DNA of 64,000 nucleotides from Nodosilinea sp. P-1105 (GCF_012911975.1 NZ_SMDQ01000019.1:22436-86435), one strand, 5' to 3'; counted from the first letter of the stretch, positions 37,312 to 45,748 are shown. Made by a program: numbers and translations. The notes: a model not told the origin generated them from the sequence alone.

Positions 37312-37766
37312 ACGTCTCGCGCTACATGGTCAGGAACAAGATGGTCGATAGGGCCCCCAAATCGGGCAATTTCTTTCACCAGACTACTACTGAGAAAGCT
37401 ATATTCTGTGGAGGTGGATAGAAACAGAGTCTCGATGTCATCGGCAAGGGTTTTATTAGTATGAGCCATTTGTAGCTCTTTTTCGAAGTCTGACAGGACC
37501 CGTAGCCCCCTCAGCAAAATTTGGGCCTGGTGGGTGTGGGCATAGGTAATGGTGAGGCCATCGTAGTAGTCAACATCCACGTTGCTCAGGTGATTGACGG
37601 ACAGACGAATTTGCTCCATCCGCTCGGGAATAGAAAAGAGGGGAGCTTTGTTAGGATTGCTAGAGATCAGGACGATGACCCGTTCAAACAGTCGACTGCC
37701 ACGGGTAATGATATCCAGGTGTCCTAGGGTGATGGGATCAAAGCTGCCGGGGTAGATCGCAATCAA
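37203..37766 (-). CDS. coaD: Pantetheine-phosphate adenylyltransferase
   Basis: 187 residues versus about 160 usual. The nucleotidyltransferase motif reads [16 protein letters not shown] (T/HxGH), followed by [26 protein letters not shown] and [16 protein letters not shown]. It converts 4'-phosphopantetheine and ATP to dephospho-CoA. The last ~27 residues are a Pro/Thr-rich tail ([16 protein letters not shown]) not found in the family core, and the tail overlaps the start of the next gene. Confidence 0.93.
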   Translation of the reverse strand: MIAIYPGSFDPITLGHLDIITRGSRLFERVIVLISSNPNKAPLFSIPERMEQIRLSVNHLSNVDVDYYDGLTITYAHTHQAQILLRGLRVLSDFEKELQMAHTNKTLADDIETLFLSTSTEYSFLSSSLVKEIARFGGPIDHLVPDHVARDVCQCYAQTQPAPTAPNKTMLPPMPSVTPPTSPPSVP

Positions 37767-37814
37767 AACGGCTGTCTCGGTAGCAATGAGGCGATTATAG
37801 CGGACTTAGCTCAG

Positions 37815-37840
37815 GTCCTCATGGGGGGTCCCATGAGGAC
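37815..37840. repeat. 11-bp perfect hairpin upstream of coaD
   Basis: GTCCTCATGGG and CCCATGAGGAC pair around a 4-nt loop, about 50 bp before the coaD start. No U-run follows, so it may be a repeat or a regulator site. Confidence 0.55.
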
Positions 37841-37871
37841 TTGGCGACCTTAGATCAACTCATTGACCAGG

Positions 37872-38006
37872 TACTCAGGCCATCTGATCATGGCGGGTGC
37901 TATGCACTGGGTTCACGGTATGCGGTTTAAGGCGAGTTGTAGACCCTGTACCGTAAACCTTGCACCGCAGACCCTGTTAACCCGTCAGGTCTGACTTAAC
38001 AGACTA
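37872..38006. mobile_element. Miniature element related to the one between cruF and cruG
   Basis: The left part shares CTGATCATGGCGGGT with the element at 23552, and the right end reverse-complemented begins TAGTCTGTTAAGTCAGAC. The interior has the same CGGTTTAAGGCGAG block that appears near 51054. The last codons and stop of the neighbouring GNAT gene lie in its right end. Confidence 0.55.
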
Positions 38007-38496
38007 TTAGTCGCTTGCAATAAACGCGATCGCAGCGGGGAGTTTCGACCCCGGTGGCGGGCCGATAGCCTTGGGCCTCGTACAGGCACACCGCCTCTGT
38101 TAAAACTGACGCGGTTTCCAGCCAAATCTGCTGAAACCCCCGAGCTTGAATCGCAGCTTCCAGAGTGGCGAGTAAGTAGCGCCCTAATCCCTGCCCCCGG
38201 GCCTGGGGATACAGGTACATTTTACGAATTTCCACCGCCTGAGGAGCCCGGTTAATCGGGTAATAGCCAGCGGTACCGACCAGATCGCCATGGGCCTCTA
38301 CCACCCAAAAGTCACCGCCGGTCTGCCAGTAATAGGTTTCTACGTCCACGGCGTCGCGATCGCTGCCAGTGGGTTCACAGGTGAGGCCGTATTCCGCCAG
38401 CACCGTAGCAATTAATCTAATCGCCGCGTCGCGATCGCCGGGCTGCCAGCGGCGAATGGTGTATTGGCGGTAGGTGTCGTGGTGGTCGGTGGGCAT
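37996..38496 (-). CDS. GNAT family N-acetyltransferase
   Basis: 166 residues from MPTDHHDTYR; the frame extends 28 codons upstream into a dispersed repeat (encoding KFKIQNS), so the later ATG is preferred. GNAT motifs: YTIRRWQPGDRDAAIRLI, EIRKMYLYPQARGQGLGRYL with the acetyl-CoA Q/RxxGxG loop, and ALYEAQGYRP-like VCLYEAQGYRPATG. Substrate unknown. Its final residues (LIVC) and stop fall inside the end of a miniature element, so the C-terminus may be secondary. Confidence 0.85.
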   Translation of the reverse strand: MPTDHHDTYRQYTIRRWQPGDRDAAIRLIATVLAEYGLTCEPTGSDRDAVDVETYYWQTGGDFWVVEAHGDLVGTAGYYPINRAPQAVEIRKMYLYPQARGQGLGRYLLATLEAAIQARGFQQIWLETASVLTEAVCLYEAQGYRPATGVETPRCDRVYCKRLIVC

Positions 38497-38557
38497 GGGG
38501 AGGTGGGGAGGTGGGGAAGGTGGGGAAGAATTTTGAATTTTGAATTTTGAATTTTGG

Positions 38558-38633
38558 ATTGTTGAAATCGTAGGGTGCATTAGCGGTCGAGGTCTGGGCT
38601 TTGGTGGTCAACCTGGGGCGGCAATGCACCGGT
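38558..38633. repeat. 76-bp dispersed repeat, copy 1
   Basis: ATTGTTGAAATCGTAGGGTG opens and GCAATGCACCGGT closes, with GGTGCATTAGCGG/CCGC-AATGCACC as an inverted pair. Copy 2 is at 44721-44796. Both are preceded by tandem TTTTGAA units. Confidence 0.85.
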
Positions 38634-38650
38634 CAGGAAGGGGAATGGAA

Positions 38651-39253
38651 CTAACTGTGGATGCGGGGTTCGGGGTGGAGGTGGGCGAGGATGTCGCTTT
38701 CGACTTGGGCTAGTTGGCCCAGGCGTTCATCCACGTGGTGGCGAGGAAAACGGTTGGTGGCTAGCACCCAGTAAGCCCCATAGTGACGGGCATCAGAGGC
38801 CATGAGGCTGTGGTAAAACTGGGCGAGGGCGCGATCGGGGCAGTGCTGGGCCAATAGTCCTAGGCGTTCATGACTGCGAGCCTCTATCAGGGCTGAGATC
38901 AACAGCAAATCGAGCAGTCGGTGGGGTTCCTGGGGGCGGACCTGCTGGCGTAGCTGAGCCCCATAGGGAGGTGGTGACAGCGGCCTCAGGGGTATGCCTC
39001 GCCGTTCTAGCCATTGATTCACCTGGGCCAAGTGAGTTAACTCCTCTTGGGCGATCGGGATCAGCGCTGTGACTAGAGCGCCATCAGCAGGATAGCGGTT
39101 GATCAGTCCCATGGCCACTCCGGCCGCCTTCCGCTCACACTGGGCGTGATCGAGCAAGATCACATCCAAATGAGCCATGGCCTGATCGAGCCAGGCAGAG
39201 CCAGTAGGGGTCTGGAGAAATTTGATCGTGGCAGGGGGAGACGCAGTAGCCAT
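38651..39253 (-). CDS. miaE: tRNA-(ms2io6A)-hydroxylase, MiaE
   Basis: 200 residues from MATASPPATI; the frame opens eight codons earlier. The ferritin-like diiron site is visible: DHAQCERKAAG, QEELTHLAQVN (EExxH), LIEARSHERL and DARHYGAY. MiaE hydroxylates the isopentenyl group of ms2i6A at position 37 of tRNAs. Divergent from the TenA-like gene. Confidence 0.9.
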   Translation of the reverse strand: MATASPPATIKFLQTPTGSAWLDQAMAHLDVILLDHAQCERKAAGVAMGLINRYPADGALVTALIPIAQEELTHLAQVNQWLERRGIPLRPLSPPPYGAQLRQQVRPQEPHRLLDLLLISALIEARSHERLGLLAQHCPDRALAQFYHSLMASDARHYGAYWVLATNRFPRHHVDERLGQLAQVESDILAHLHPEPRIHS

Positions 39254-39418
39254 AACAACAGGCAGAAGCCATAACAACAGATTGAGTCAACGGGGAACGG
39301 GACCACGGCCTCGGCAGTCCAAGAGATGCAAGTTACTGTGTCACAAAGGACTAGAATTAAGTCACTTGCTTGGCCGCCGCCAATCCACCCTCTGATTTTA
39401 AGCGCTGAGATCAAACGA

Positions 39419-40126
39419 ATGGTGACATCTAACGGCTCCACCGAATCTACCGAATCCACCGAAACTAACGGGTCCCATGAGGCCAGCCCAGCCCCTGAGC
39501 CAGTGGTGATCAGTTGCAGCTACTTGCTCCACGTCCATGCAGATGCCTGGCAGCGGGCTACGGTTCATCCCTTTTTGACGGGCTGCAAGGAGGGGTCTAT
39601 TCTGCCAGCCCAGTTCAATACCTGGTTGGTGCAAGACTATTTGTTTGTTAAAGACTTTACCCGCATGCTGGGTCAAATTTTAGGGTTTGCCCCGGATCAT
39701 CATTTGGATACTCTGCTAGGTGGCCTGGTTGCCCTCAAGGATGAGTTGCTGTGGTTTCAAGCAAAAGCAGCTGAGCGGGGGCTAAACCTGGATGCTCCCC
39801 GGCAGTCGATCTGCCAGCAATATTGCGACTTTATGGCCGGTTTGGTGGTTGAACCTTACCCTGTGCAAGCGACGGCCCTGTGGGCGATTGAGTATGCCTA
39901 CAATCAGGGGTGGCAACTCCCTGGCCCCATGGCAGAACCCTATACCGAGTTTGCCGATCGCTGGGGCAACCCTGGCTTTACCGATTATGTCAATGTCTTA
40001 GCCGCCCAGGCGGATGAGGTGCTGAAAGTGGCTAGTCCCCATACCCAAACCCTGGCCGCAACGACCTTTTTGCGCGTGGCTCGGTTGGAAGAAAGCTTCT
40101 GGCAAATGGCTTTCAATGCCGCCTAG
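39419..40126 (+). CDS. TenA/THI-4 family protein
   Basis: 235 residues from MVTSNGSTES; the frame opens 31 codons earlier, overlapping the divergent region. A Thr/Ser/Glu-rich N-terminus (1-35) precedes the TenA fold: FNTWLVQDYLFVKDFTRML, LVALKDELLWF and the C-terminal RVARLEESFWQMAF. Active-site Glu in ALKDELLWF region and Tyr/Asp positions look TenA-like, but the catalytic Cys typical of thiaminase II is not confirmed. TenA proteins salvage thiamin pyrimidine. No TPP riboswitch was seen upstream. Confidence 0.82.
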   Translation: MVTSNGSTESTESTETNGSHEASPAPEPVVISCSYLLHVHADAWQRATVHPFLTGCKEGSILPAQFNTWLVQDYLFVKDFTRMLGQILGFAPDHHLDTLLGGLVALKDELLWFQAKAAERGLNLDAPRQSICQQYCDFMAGLVVEPYPVQATALWAIEYAYNQGWQLPGPMAEPYTEFADRWGNPGFTDYVNVLAAQADEVLKVASPHTQTLAATTFLRVARLEESFWQMAFNAA

Positions 40127-40279
40127 ACCGTCAGTACAGATCCCTGGGTTCTGGCTGGAGAAGCTCCAAAATTCGTGGTCGATAAGGTCAATACTTCAGG
40201 GAGCTTGACCTACTGTACCAGTGCTCTAGCTTCTGACCCGCCCTTCGACAAAATAGTGAAGTGTGCAGAGAGCAATCAC

Positions 40280-40309
40280 AAAAAAGGCTCAGCTGTCCGA
40301 GGCTGAGCC
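40280..40309 (-). terminator. Orphan rho-independent terminator on the minus strand
   Basis: On the minus strand GGGCTCAGCC and GGCTGAGCC-like arms (GGCTCAG/CTGAGCC) are followed by six U residues. The nearest minus-strand gene (cry-DASH) ends 595 bp upstream, so it may terminate a small RNA. Confidence 0.7.
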
Positions 40310-40491
40310 CATGGGTAAAGGATGGATTAAACGGGTTAATTTAAGGGTTTGATTTAACGGCTTGATTTATCGGTTGTGTAACCTAGTACCGTCAATGATA
40401 ACAATGGGATCCGCGAACTGAGATATCCTGCTGGATTTAGTTAGCGAATCTTGACATTGTCGATACTGGCTTTATCGTAAGCTAGTTTTTC

Positions 40492-40815
40492 GTGAGCTTC
40501 GGTTACAACCGCTACCTGAGATCGGCCTTAGGCTCAGCCAAAGCGATGTTGGTATGCTGGGGGCAAGAAGCCTCTGGGAGGAGCAAGTCTGACCGTTATG
40601 GTTCACAGCAACTATCTCCGCCCCGCCTCCGAACCCTGGGGCTGGGATTAGGAATCTGGCAGGGGGAGTACCAGGACATTCAGGGGGCTTGGCTGCGGTG
40701 GTATGGCGGCGATCGCCACTGGATAGCCACCCCAGAGGACCAGGCCACCCAGGAGCGGCAGCGGGCCGAACGGTTAGCGACTAAGCTCCGGGAGTTGGGG
40801 GTTGAGCCTGAGTAA
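40492..40815 (+). pseudogene. Uma2-type protein C-terminal remnant
   Basis: 107 codons from a GTG. The second half, LGLGLGIWQGEYQDIQGAWL followed by RWY, WIATPEDQATQERQRAERLA and KLRELGVEPE, is the characteristic C-terminal tail of Uma2-family (DUF820) proteins. The nuclease-like core that should precede it is absent, so this is probably a decayed gene. The 40127-40491 region has no remainder of the core. It could instead be a small free-standing protein with that tail. Confidence 0.7.
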
Positions 40816-40903
40816 TCAGTAGCTCCATGTGCGCGAGCGGTGGGTTACGGCGGAGCGATGATTTAGCGCTGTGGCAGAGGAGATGGGGGCCGCCTCACCC
40901 ACC

Positions 40904-42361
40904 CTACTGGTGGTCTAAGGCGGCATTGTAGGTGGCTTCATTCGTCTTGACCGACTTGGCCAAATCCACGATTGGCTGGGGATAGTCCACCCCGATCTGC
41001 ACCTGAAAGCGTTTTTGCTCCACCGGCAGCAGTTGCCAGGGGGTATGCACCTTGGCGGCGGGCACCTGCCGTAGTTCCGGCAGCCAGTGCTTGACGTAGG
41101 TGCCGTCGGGGTCGTAGTCCTTGGCCTGTTTGGGGATGTTGAAATAGCGGAACCCCCGGGCGTCGTTGCCCACCCCAGCGGTATAGTTCCAGTTGCCGTA
41201 GTTGCTGCACACGTCGTAATCAACCAGCTGCGACTCAAACCACTCGGCCCCCATGCGCCAGTCGATACCAAGGTTTTTGGTCAGAAAACTGGCTACGTTC
41301 TGTCGCCCTCGGTTGGACATAAACCCAGTCTGGGCCAGTTCCCGCATGTTGGCATCCACCAGGGGAAACCCCGTGCGGCCCTGGCGCCAGGCGTCGAACC
41401 TGGGCCAGTCTTGCTTCCAGGCGATGTTCAGCCCCCGCAGGCCAGAGGGATAGAATACGCGATCGCCGTGTTGAGCGCAGACAAAGCGAAAATAGTCCCG
41501 CCACAGGAGCTCAAACACCAGCCAGTAGGTAGAGTCGTTCTGCACTCGCTCCTGTTCGTAGTGCTGCACTGTCTCGTAGACCTGGCGGGGGGAGAGGCAG
41601 CCCAGGGCCAGCCAGGCAGACAGTTTTGAGGAATAATTAGCCCCCACCATGCCATTGCGGGTTTGCTTATAGGTCTTGAGGCAGTCCGCCTCCCACACAT
41701 AGTGATGCAGGCGCTGGAGTCCAGCGGTTTCACCCCCCTCAAACAAAAGGACAGCCCGCTGATCAGCGACAGGTTCCGACAATCCCCAGTCCGCTAGCTG
41801 GGGTAAGGGGCCTGGGTCGATGGTAGGCAGCGGCGGCAACTGGGACGGGGCCGGTAGAGGGGCAGCCACCTGGCTGTGACGCTCCACCTGTTTACGGAAT
41901 TGGGTGAAGACTGCCGGTAGCTGGGCGATCGCAAAGGGCAAATCCTCGGGATGGTAAAGGGTGGCCCCCCAGTACCGGCGAGTTTGGCAGCCCAGGTTAG
42001 CCAGGGCCCTGGTCAGGGCTTGCTCCACCGCCACTTCCTCCTGGGTGACTTCCTGATGCCAGTACACGGCTTCAATGCCCAGGTCCTGCACCAGCTGGGG
42101 AATAACGGTTTCAGGATGCCCCGTCCGCACCACCAAATCGCTACCCAAGGCCTGGAACGACCGGCGCAAGTCCGCGACGCTGTCTAGCAAAAATCGGGCT
42201 CGGTAGGCCCCGGTTTTGGGGAAGCCAAAGCTGGTATGACCAAACTGGCGGGGGTCGAAGCAGTAGAGACCGATGATCGGTTGCCCAGGGGCGATCGCCT
42301 CCACTAGCGGCTGGTGATCGTGCAAGCGCAGATCGTTACGGAACCAAATTAAACAGGTCAT
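40904..42361 (-). CDS. cry: DASH-type cryptochrome
   Basis: 485 residues. An N-terminal photolyase fold (CLIWFRNDLRLHDHQPLVEA) is followed by an MTHF-binding linker with LPAVFTQFRKQVE, a DASH signature. The FAD-binding helical domain includes YSSKLSAWLALGCLSPR, TYWLVFELLWRDYFRF, TGFPLVDANMRELAQTGFMS and NWNYTAGVGNDARG, then FNIPKQAKDYDPDGTYVKHW. These are the DASH features rather than class I photolyase. DASH proteins repair CPD lesions in single-stranded DNA and may act as light sensors. The start ATG is at the annotated end of this minus-strand gene. Confidence 0.92.
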   Translation of the reverse strand: MTCLIWFRNDLRLHDHQPLVEAIAPGQPIIGLYCFDPRQFGHTSFGFPKTGAYRARFLLDSVADLRRSFQALGSDLVVRTGHPETVIPQLVQDLGIEAVYWHQEVTQEEVAVEQALTRALANLGCQTRRYWGATLYHPEDLPFAIAQLPAVFTQFRKQVERHSQVAAPLPAPSQLPPLPTIDPGPLPQLADWGLSEPVADQRAVLLFEGGETAGLQRLHHYVWEADCLKTYKQTRNGMVGANYSSKLSAWLALGCLSPRQVYETVQHYEQERVQNDSTYWLVFELLWRDYFRFVCAQHGDRVFYPSGLRGLNIAWKQDWPRFDAWRQGRTGFPLVDANMRELAQTGFMSNRGRQNVASFLTKNLGIDWRMGAEWFESQLVDYDVCSNYGNWNYTAGVGNDARGFRYFNIPKQAKDYDPDGTYVKHWLPELRQVPAAKVHTPWQLLPVEQKRFQVQIGVDYPQPIVDLAKSVKTNEATYNAALDHQ

Positions 42362-42540
42362 GGCAAAATCCCAGGGTGGCCCAACCGGCCAAAAACAGGG
42401 GGTCGAGCAGCGAACGATGGATGAACTATGTATTAAGTATTGTAAACAGGTTATTCCCTGGCCCTGGCCCCCTTGCCCTGGCCATGGCCAGACCCGACAG
42501 ATGACGGTAGCCTAACGATAGCGACCAAGGCAAAAATTCC

Positions 42541-43983
42541 ATGGTTTTTCAAACCCCTGACTGGGTAAAACACGCCGTTTTCTATCAAATCTTTCCCGAT
42601 CGGTTTGCCCGTACCCAGCGATCCGTCACTGACCCTGCAATGGCCGTGGCCCTAGAGGCCTGGGAGTCCCCTCCTACCCTGTTTGGCTATAAAGGGGGGG
42701 ATCTATGGGGCATTGCAGAACAGCTGGACTATCTGGTCGACCTGGGCATCACCGCTATCTACTTGACGCCGATTTTTCAGTCAACGAGTAATCACCGCTA
42801 CCATACCCATGACTACTACCAGGTAGATCCGCTGTTGGGGGGGAATCAGGCCTTTGTCGACTTTCTAGCGGCCGCCCATCGCAAAAATCTGCGGGTGGTG
42901 CTCGATGGCGTGTTTAACCACTGTGGTCGGGGGTTTTTCTTTTTCAATGACATCTTAGAGAACGGTCCCCACTCCCCCTGGCTAGACTGGTTCAAGGTCA
43001 AAAACTGGCCCCTGTCCGCCTACGATGGCAATCTACCCGCCAACTACCAGGGCTGGGTCAATAACCGGGCACTGCCGGAGTTTAACCACGACAACCCAGC
43101 GGTGCGGGAATACATTATGCAGATTGGTGAACATTGGATCCGCCAGGGCATTGATGGCTGGCGACTGGATGTGCCCTATGAAGTGGAGACCGCTGGGTTT
43201 TGGCAGGAATTTCGCGATCGGATTAAAGCCCTCAACCCCGAGGCTTATATTGTGGGGGAAATTTGGACCGAGGCCAGCCCATGGCTGGATGGCACCCAGT
43301 TTGACGGAGTGATGAACTACCCGTTTACAGGAGCCACGATTGCCTTTGCCGCAGGCGATCGCGTCCGCATGGACCTGGTCGAAATTCCTCACTATTTCCC
43401 TTACCCAGCCCTGGACGCCCCAGGATATGCCCAAAAAATTCAGCGGCTGCTGGGTCTTTATCCTTGGGAGGCGCAACTGGCCCAATTGAATCTGCTGTCT
43501 AGCCATGATGTGGCCCGCCTCTATTCGGTGGTGGGCGACGATGAGGCGAGTGTGGTGCTAGCCACCCTGCTGCTGTTCACCTTCCCTGGGGCTCCCAGCA
43601 TTTATTACGGGGATGAGGTGGGCCTGCCAGGAGAACTGGACCCCGACTGCCGCCGTACCTTTCCCCCTGAAAGTCAGTGGAACCAGAGAATTGTCCAGCT
43701 TTACCGGCAGCTGATTAATCTCCGACACCGATATCCTGCCCTACGCACTGGCACCTATGGGGTGGTCTATGCCGAGGGCGAGACCTACGTGTTCACCCGT
43801 AGCCTGGACAGCGATCGCTTGGCCGTAGCCCTGAACACCGGTACAGCCCCCATCGGGTTAACCACCGATACCCTATTGTCCCCAGGGGCGACCCCCGACC
43901 CAGTGTTTGCCTACGGTGGGGCAAGCTGGGATCCCCACAAGCTGCACCTGCCCCCCCGATCTGGCTTGATGGCTACGCTGTAG
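42541..43983 (+). CDS. Glycoside hydrolase family 13 alpha-amylase/neopullulanase
   Basis: 480 residues. The barrel motifs are complete: VLDGVFNHCG (region I), GWRLDVPYE with the catalytic Asp, VGEIWTE with the catalytic Glu, and LLSSHDVAR with the third Asp. The early FYQIFPDRF and GYKGGDLWGI are typical of cyclomaltodextrinase/neopullulanase-like enzymes that lack the N-terminal beta domain. No signal peptide, so it likely acts on cytoplasmic maltodextrins or glycogen branches. It is followed by the convergent upp. Confidence 0.92.
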   Translation: MVFQTPDWVKHAVFYQIFPDRFARTQRSVTDPAMAVALEAWESPPTLFGYKGGDLWGIAEQLDYLVDLGITAIYLTPIFQSTSNHRYHTHDYYQVDPLLGGNQAFVDFLAAAHRKNLRVVLDGVFNHCGRGFFFFNDILENGPHSPWLDWFKVKNWPLSAYDGNLPANYQGWVNNRALPEFNHDNPAVREYIMQIGEHWIRQGIDGWRLDVPYEVETAGFWQEFRDRIKALNPEAYIVGEIWTEASPWLDGTQFDGVMNYPFTGATIAFAAGDRVRMDLVEIPHYFPYPALDAPGYAQKIQRLLGLYPWEAQLAQLNLLSSHDVARLYSVVGDDEASVVLATLLLFTFPGAPSIYYGDEVGLPGELDPDCRRTFPPESQWNQRIVQLYRQLINLRHRYPALRTGTYGVVYAEGETYVFTRSLDSDRLAVALNTGTAPIGLTTDTLLSPGATPDPVFAYGGASWDPHKLHLPPRSGLMATL

Positions 43984-43996
43984 CTGTAATGTCAAT

Positions 43997-44632
43997 TTAT
44001 TTGGTGCCAAACAGGCGATCGCCCGCATCTCCCAGCCCAGGCAGAATATACCCCTGGTGATTCAACCTGTCGTCGATGGCCGCCGTGTACAGGGGCACAT
44101 CGGGGTGCTCTTGGTGAAAGTGGGCAATGCCTTCGGGGGCCGCCAACAGACAGAGAAACCGTAGCGATCGCGGCTGGGCCTGCTTCAACGGGTACAACGC
44201 CGCCACTGCGGTATTACCAGTGGCGATCATCGGGTCCACCACCAACACATCGCGATCGGCCAGATTCTCTGGCACCTTAAAAAAATACTCAATCACCCGC
44301 AGGGTTTGGGGATCGCGGTACAGACCAATGTGCCCCACCCGGGCCGACGGGATCAGCTCTAAGATGCCGTCCAAAATCCCCTGCCCGGCTCGCATGATCG
44401 ACACCACCACCAACTTTTTCTCCGGTGCTAGTACCGGCGCCTCCATCGCCGCCAACGGCGTCTGTATAGTCTCCCGCTTCAAGGGCAAGTCCCGCGTCAC
44501 CTCGTAGGCCATCAACAGGCTGATTTCCTTCAGCAGAGTACGAAACTTGGCCGTGCTGGTCTCAGCCCGGCGCATCAGGGTGAGCTTGTGTTGAATCAGG
44601 GGGTGGTTGATCAGGTGGAGGTTGTTGGGCAT
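43997..44632 (-). CDS. upp: Uracil phosphoribosyltransferase, canonical type
   Basis: 211 residues from [10 protein letters not shown]; the frame opens 37 codons upstream in a dispersed repeat ([11 protein letters not shown]). Typical Upp motifs: [55 protein letters not shown] (PRPP loop) and [13 protein letters not shown]. It salvages uracil to UMP. Contrast with the plant-like paralogue at 6076, whose loop reads EPMLATGGT. Convergent with the GH13 gene, 13 bp between stops. Confidence 0.95.
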   Translation of the reverse strand: MPNNLHLINHPLIQHKLTLMRRAETSTAKFRTLLKEISLLMAYEVTRDLPLKRETIQTPLAAMEAPVLAPEKKLVVVSIMRAGQGILDGILELIPSARVGHIGLYRDPQTLRVIEYFFKVPENLADRDVLVVDPMIATGNTAVAALYPLKQAQPRSLRFLCLLAAPEGIAHFHQEHPDVPLYTAAIDDRLNHQGYILPGLGDAGDRLFGTK

Positions 44633-44720
44633 GGGGTGGGGGAGGTGGGGAGGTGGGGGAGGTAGGGGAGGTGGGGAAATTTTGAATTTTGAATTTTGAA
44701 TTTTGAATTTTGGATTTTGG

Positions 44721-44796
44721 ATTGTTGAAATCGTAGGGTGCATTAGCGGTCGGGGTCTGGACCTTGGTGATCAACCTGAAGCCGCAATGCACCGGT
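44721..44796. repeat. 76-bp dispersed repeat, copy 2
   Basis: Matches 38558-38633 with a few changes in the middle. It precedes the upp start and is preceded by TTTTGAA tandem units from about 44690. Confidence 0.85.
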
Positions 44797-44818
44797 GGGG
44801 GGGGATTTTGGACCCTTC

Positions 44819-44912
44819 CTTTGCTACGCACGGGCTACGCCCTACGTTTTTCTGTTTTCGTTTTTCGTTCTTCAGATACGTAGGGGCGGACCTGTGTGTC
44901 TGCCCTGGCGGG
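44819..44912. repeat. Second copy of the 9.9-kb repeat block and palindrome
   Basis: CTTTGCTACGCACGGGCTAC and CGTTCTTCAGATACG match 9910-9964, followed by a variant of the GGGCGGAC palindrome (GGGGCGGACCTGTGTGTC). Confidence 0.75.
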
Positions 44913-44970
44913 GGAATCGGGTAGGTGGGGAGGGTTGCTCAAATACCGCCGTAACCCACGGGTGGGGCTC

Positions 44971-45165
44971 GTGTCCATCTTACCTGTGGTGCTCCTGATT
45001 GGTGCCTATGCTGCCGCCAATGGCGGCCCGTCGGAGACCACAGCGGACAATGACAGGGAATCAGCATCAAGCGCGGACGAGCCGGAAGTACGGCACGAAG
45101 AGGAACTCCTGAGTACCATGACCTCCCTGGGCTTAAGCTTTTTTACAGCGGCACCTACGGCTTAG
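44971..45165 (+). CDS. Possible small membrane protein
   Basis: 64 residues from a GTG at 44971; longer starts exist. It begins with a hydrophobic stretch (VSILPVVLLIGAYAAANG) and then a very acidic tail. No ribosome site or homologue is recognised. It is included because it lies just before the FLG-repeat gene and may be part of the same unit. Confidence 0.3.
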   Translation: MSILPVVLLIGAYAAANGGPSETTADNDRESASSADEPEVRHEEELLSTMTSLGLSFFTAAPTA

Positions 45166-45171
45166 TCTTGA

Positions 45172-45210
45172 CGCTATAGTTAAGGTTAATAGGTTTCCCC
45201 GACTATAGCG
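45172..45210 (+). promoter_or_regulatory. 9-bp perfect palindrome before the FLG-repeat gene
   Basis: CGCTATAGT (45172-45180) and ACTATAGCG (45202-45210) are perfect reverse complements separated by 21 bp. It ends immediately before an ATG at 45211 and 144 bp before the preferred start at 45355. A TTGACG that could be a -35 box overlaps the left arm. It could be an operator or an RNA stem. Confidence 0.5.
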
Positions 45211-45354
45211 ATGGCCATTGCGCTGAGGACATTGACCCTGACCACAGCTAGAAACTGGGATGGCGCAACGGTGTGTATGGCCCCGCTTCAAGTGTATCGG
45301 TCATGTCCTAACTGTTCTGGCGATGGCTACAGTTATCCGTTGGAGATAAAGCCA

Positions 45355-45693
45355 ATGATGCAAGCTAGGACCAACGAAGGTCGTTTTCTAGGATTTTTAG
45401 GTTTTCTAGGATTTTTGGGCTTTTTAGGATTTTTGGGCAGCTCAGCTCACGCCCAACTAGCCAACTTGGCCTACCTTTCCCTGCTATCTCTGGGATCACT
45501 GTTGACCCTGTGGCCCATCAAACCATCTAGAGTCAAGTTGAATGTGCACCCAGCGAAAAAAGGCTACCTAGGATTTTTAGGTTGCCTGGGGTTTCTAGGT
45601 TTTTTAGGGACCACCACCCCCGCGTTGGCCGGGCTAGCGTGCCTGGCCATCTTGTCCGCCCTGGCTCTGGATAACCGGCGATCACCGACTTAG
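45355..45693 (+). CDS. Unknown membrane protein with tandem FLG tripeptide repeats
   Basis: 112 residues from the ATG at 45355, chosen because GGAG lies 9 nt upstream; the frame opens at an ATG at 45211 (160 residues) next to a palindrome. Residues 11-28 are six FLG triplets, coded by imperfect 9-nt DNA units. A hydrophobic helix follows (about 35-54). A second FLG block (71-85, YLG-FLG-CLG-FLG-FLG) precedes another hydrophobic helix (about 90-105). The internal duplication, repeat block plus helix twice, argues for a real protein. No family is recognised. The repeats would make a Phe/Leu/Gly-rich, possibly membrane-embedded segment. Function unknown. Confidence 0.6.
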   Translation: MMQARTNEGRFLGFLGFLGFLGFLGFLGSSAHAQLANLAYLSLLSLGSLLTLWPIKPSRVKLNVHPAKKGYLGFLGCLGFLGFLGTTTPALAGLACLAILSALALDNRRSPT

Positions 45694-45748
45694 GGTAGAC
45701 CAGGCCGAGGGGACGAGGGGCAAGCGGCTTGCCACTAACAGGCCACCC

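Noticed and set aside
39254-39418. TPP riboswitch upstream of the TenA-like gene
   Set aside because: The CTGAGA and related conserved boxes are not present.
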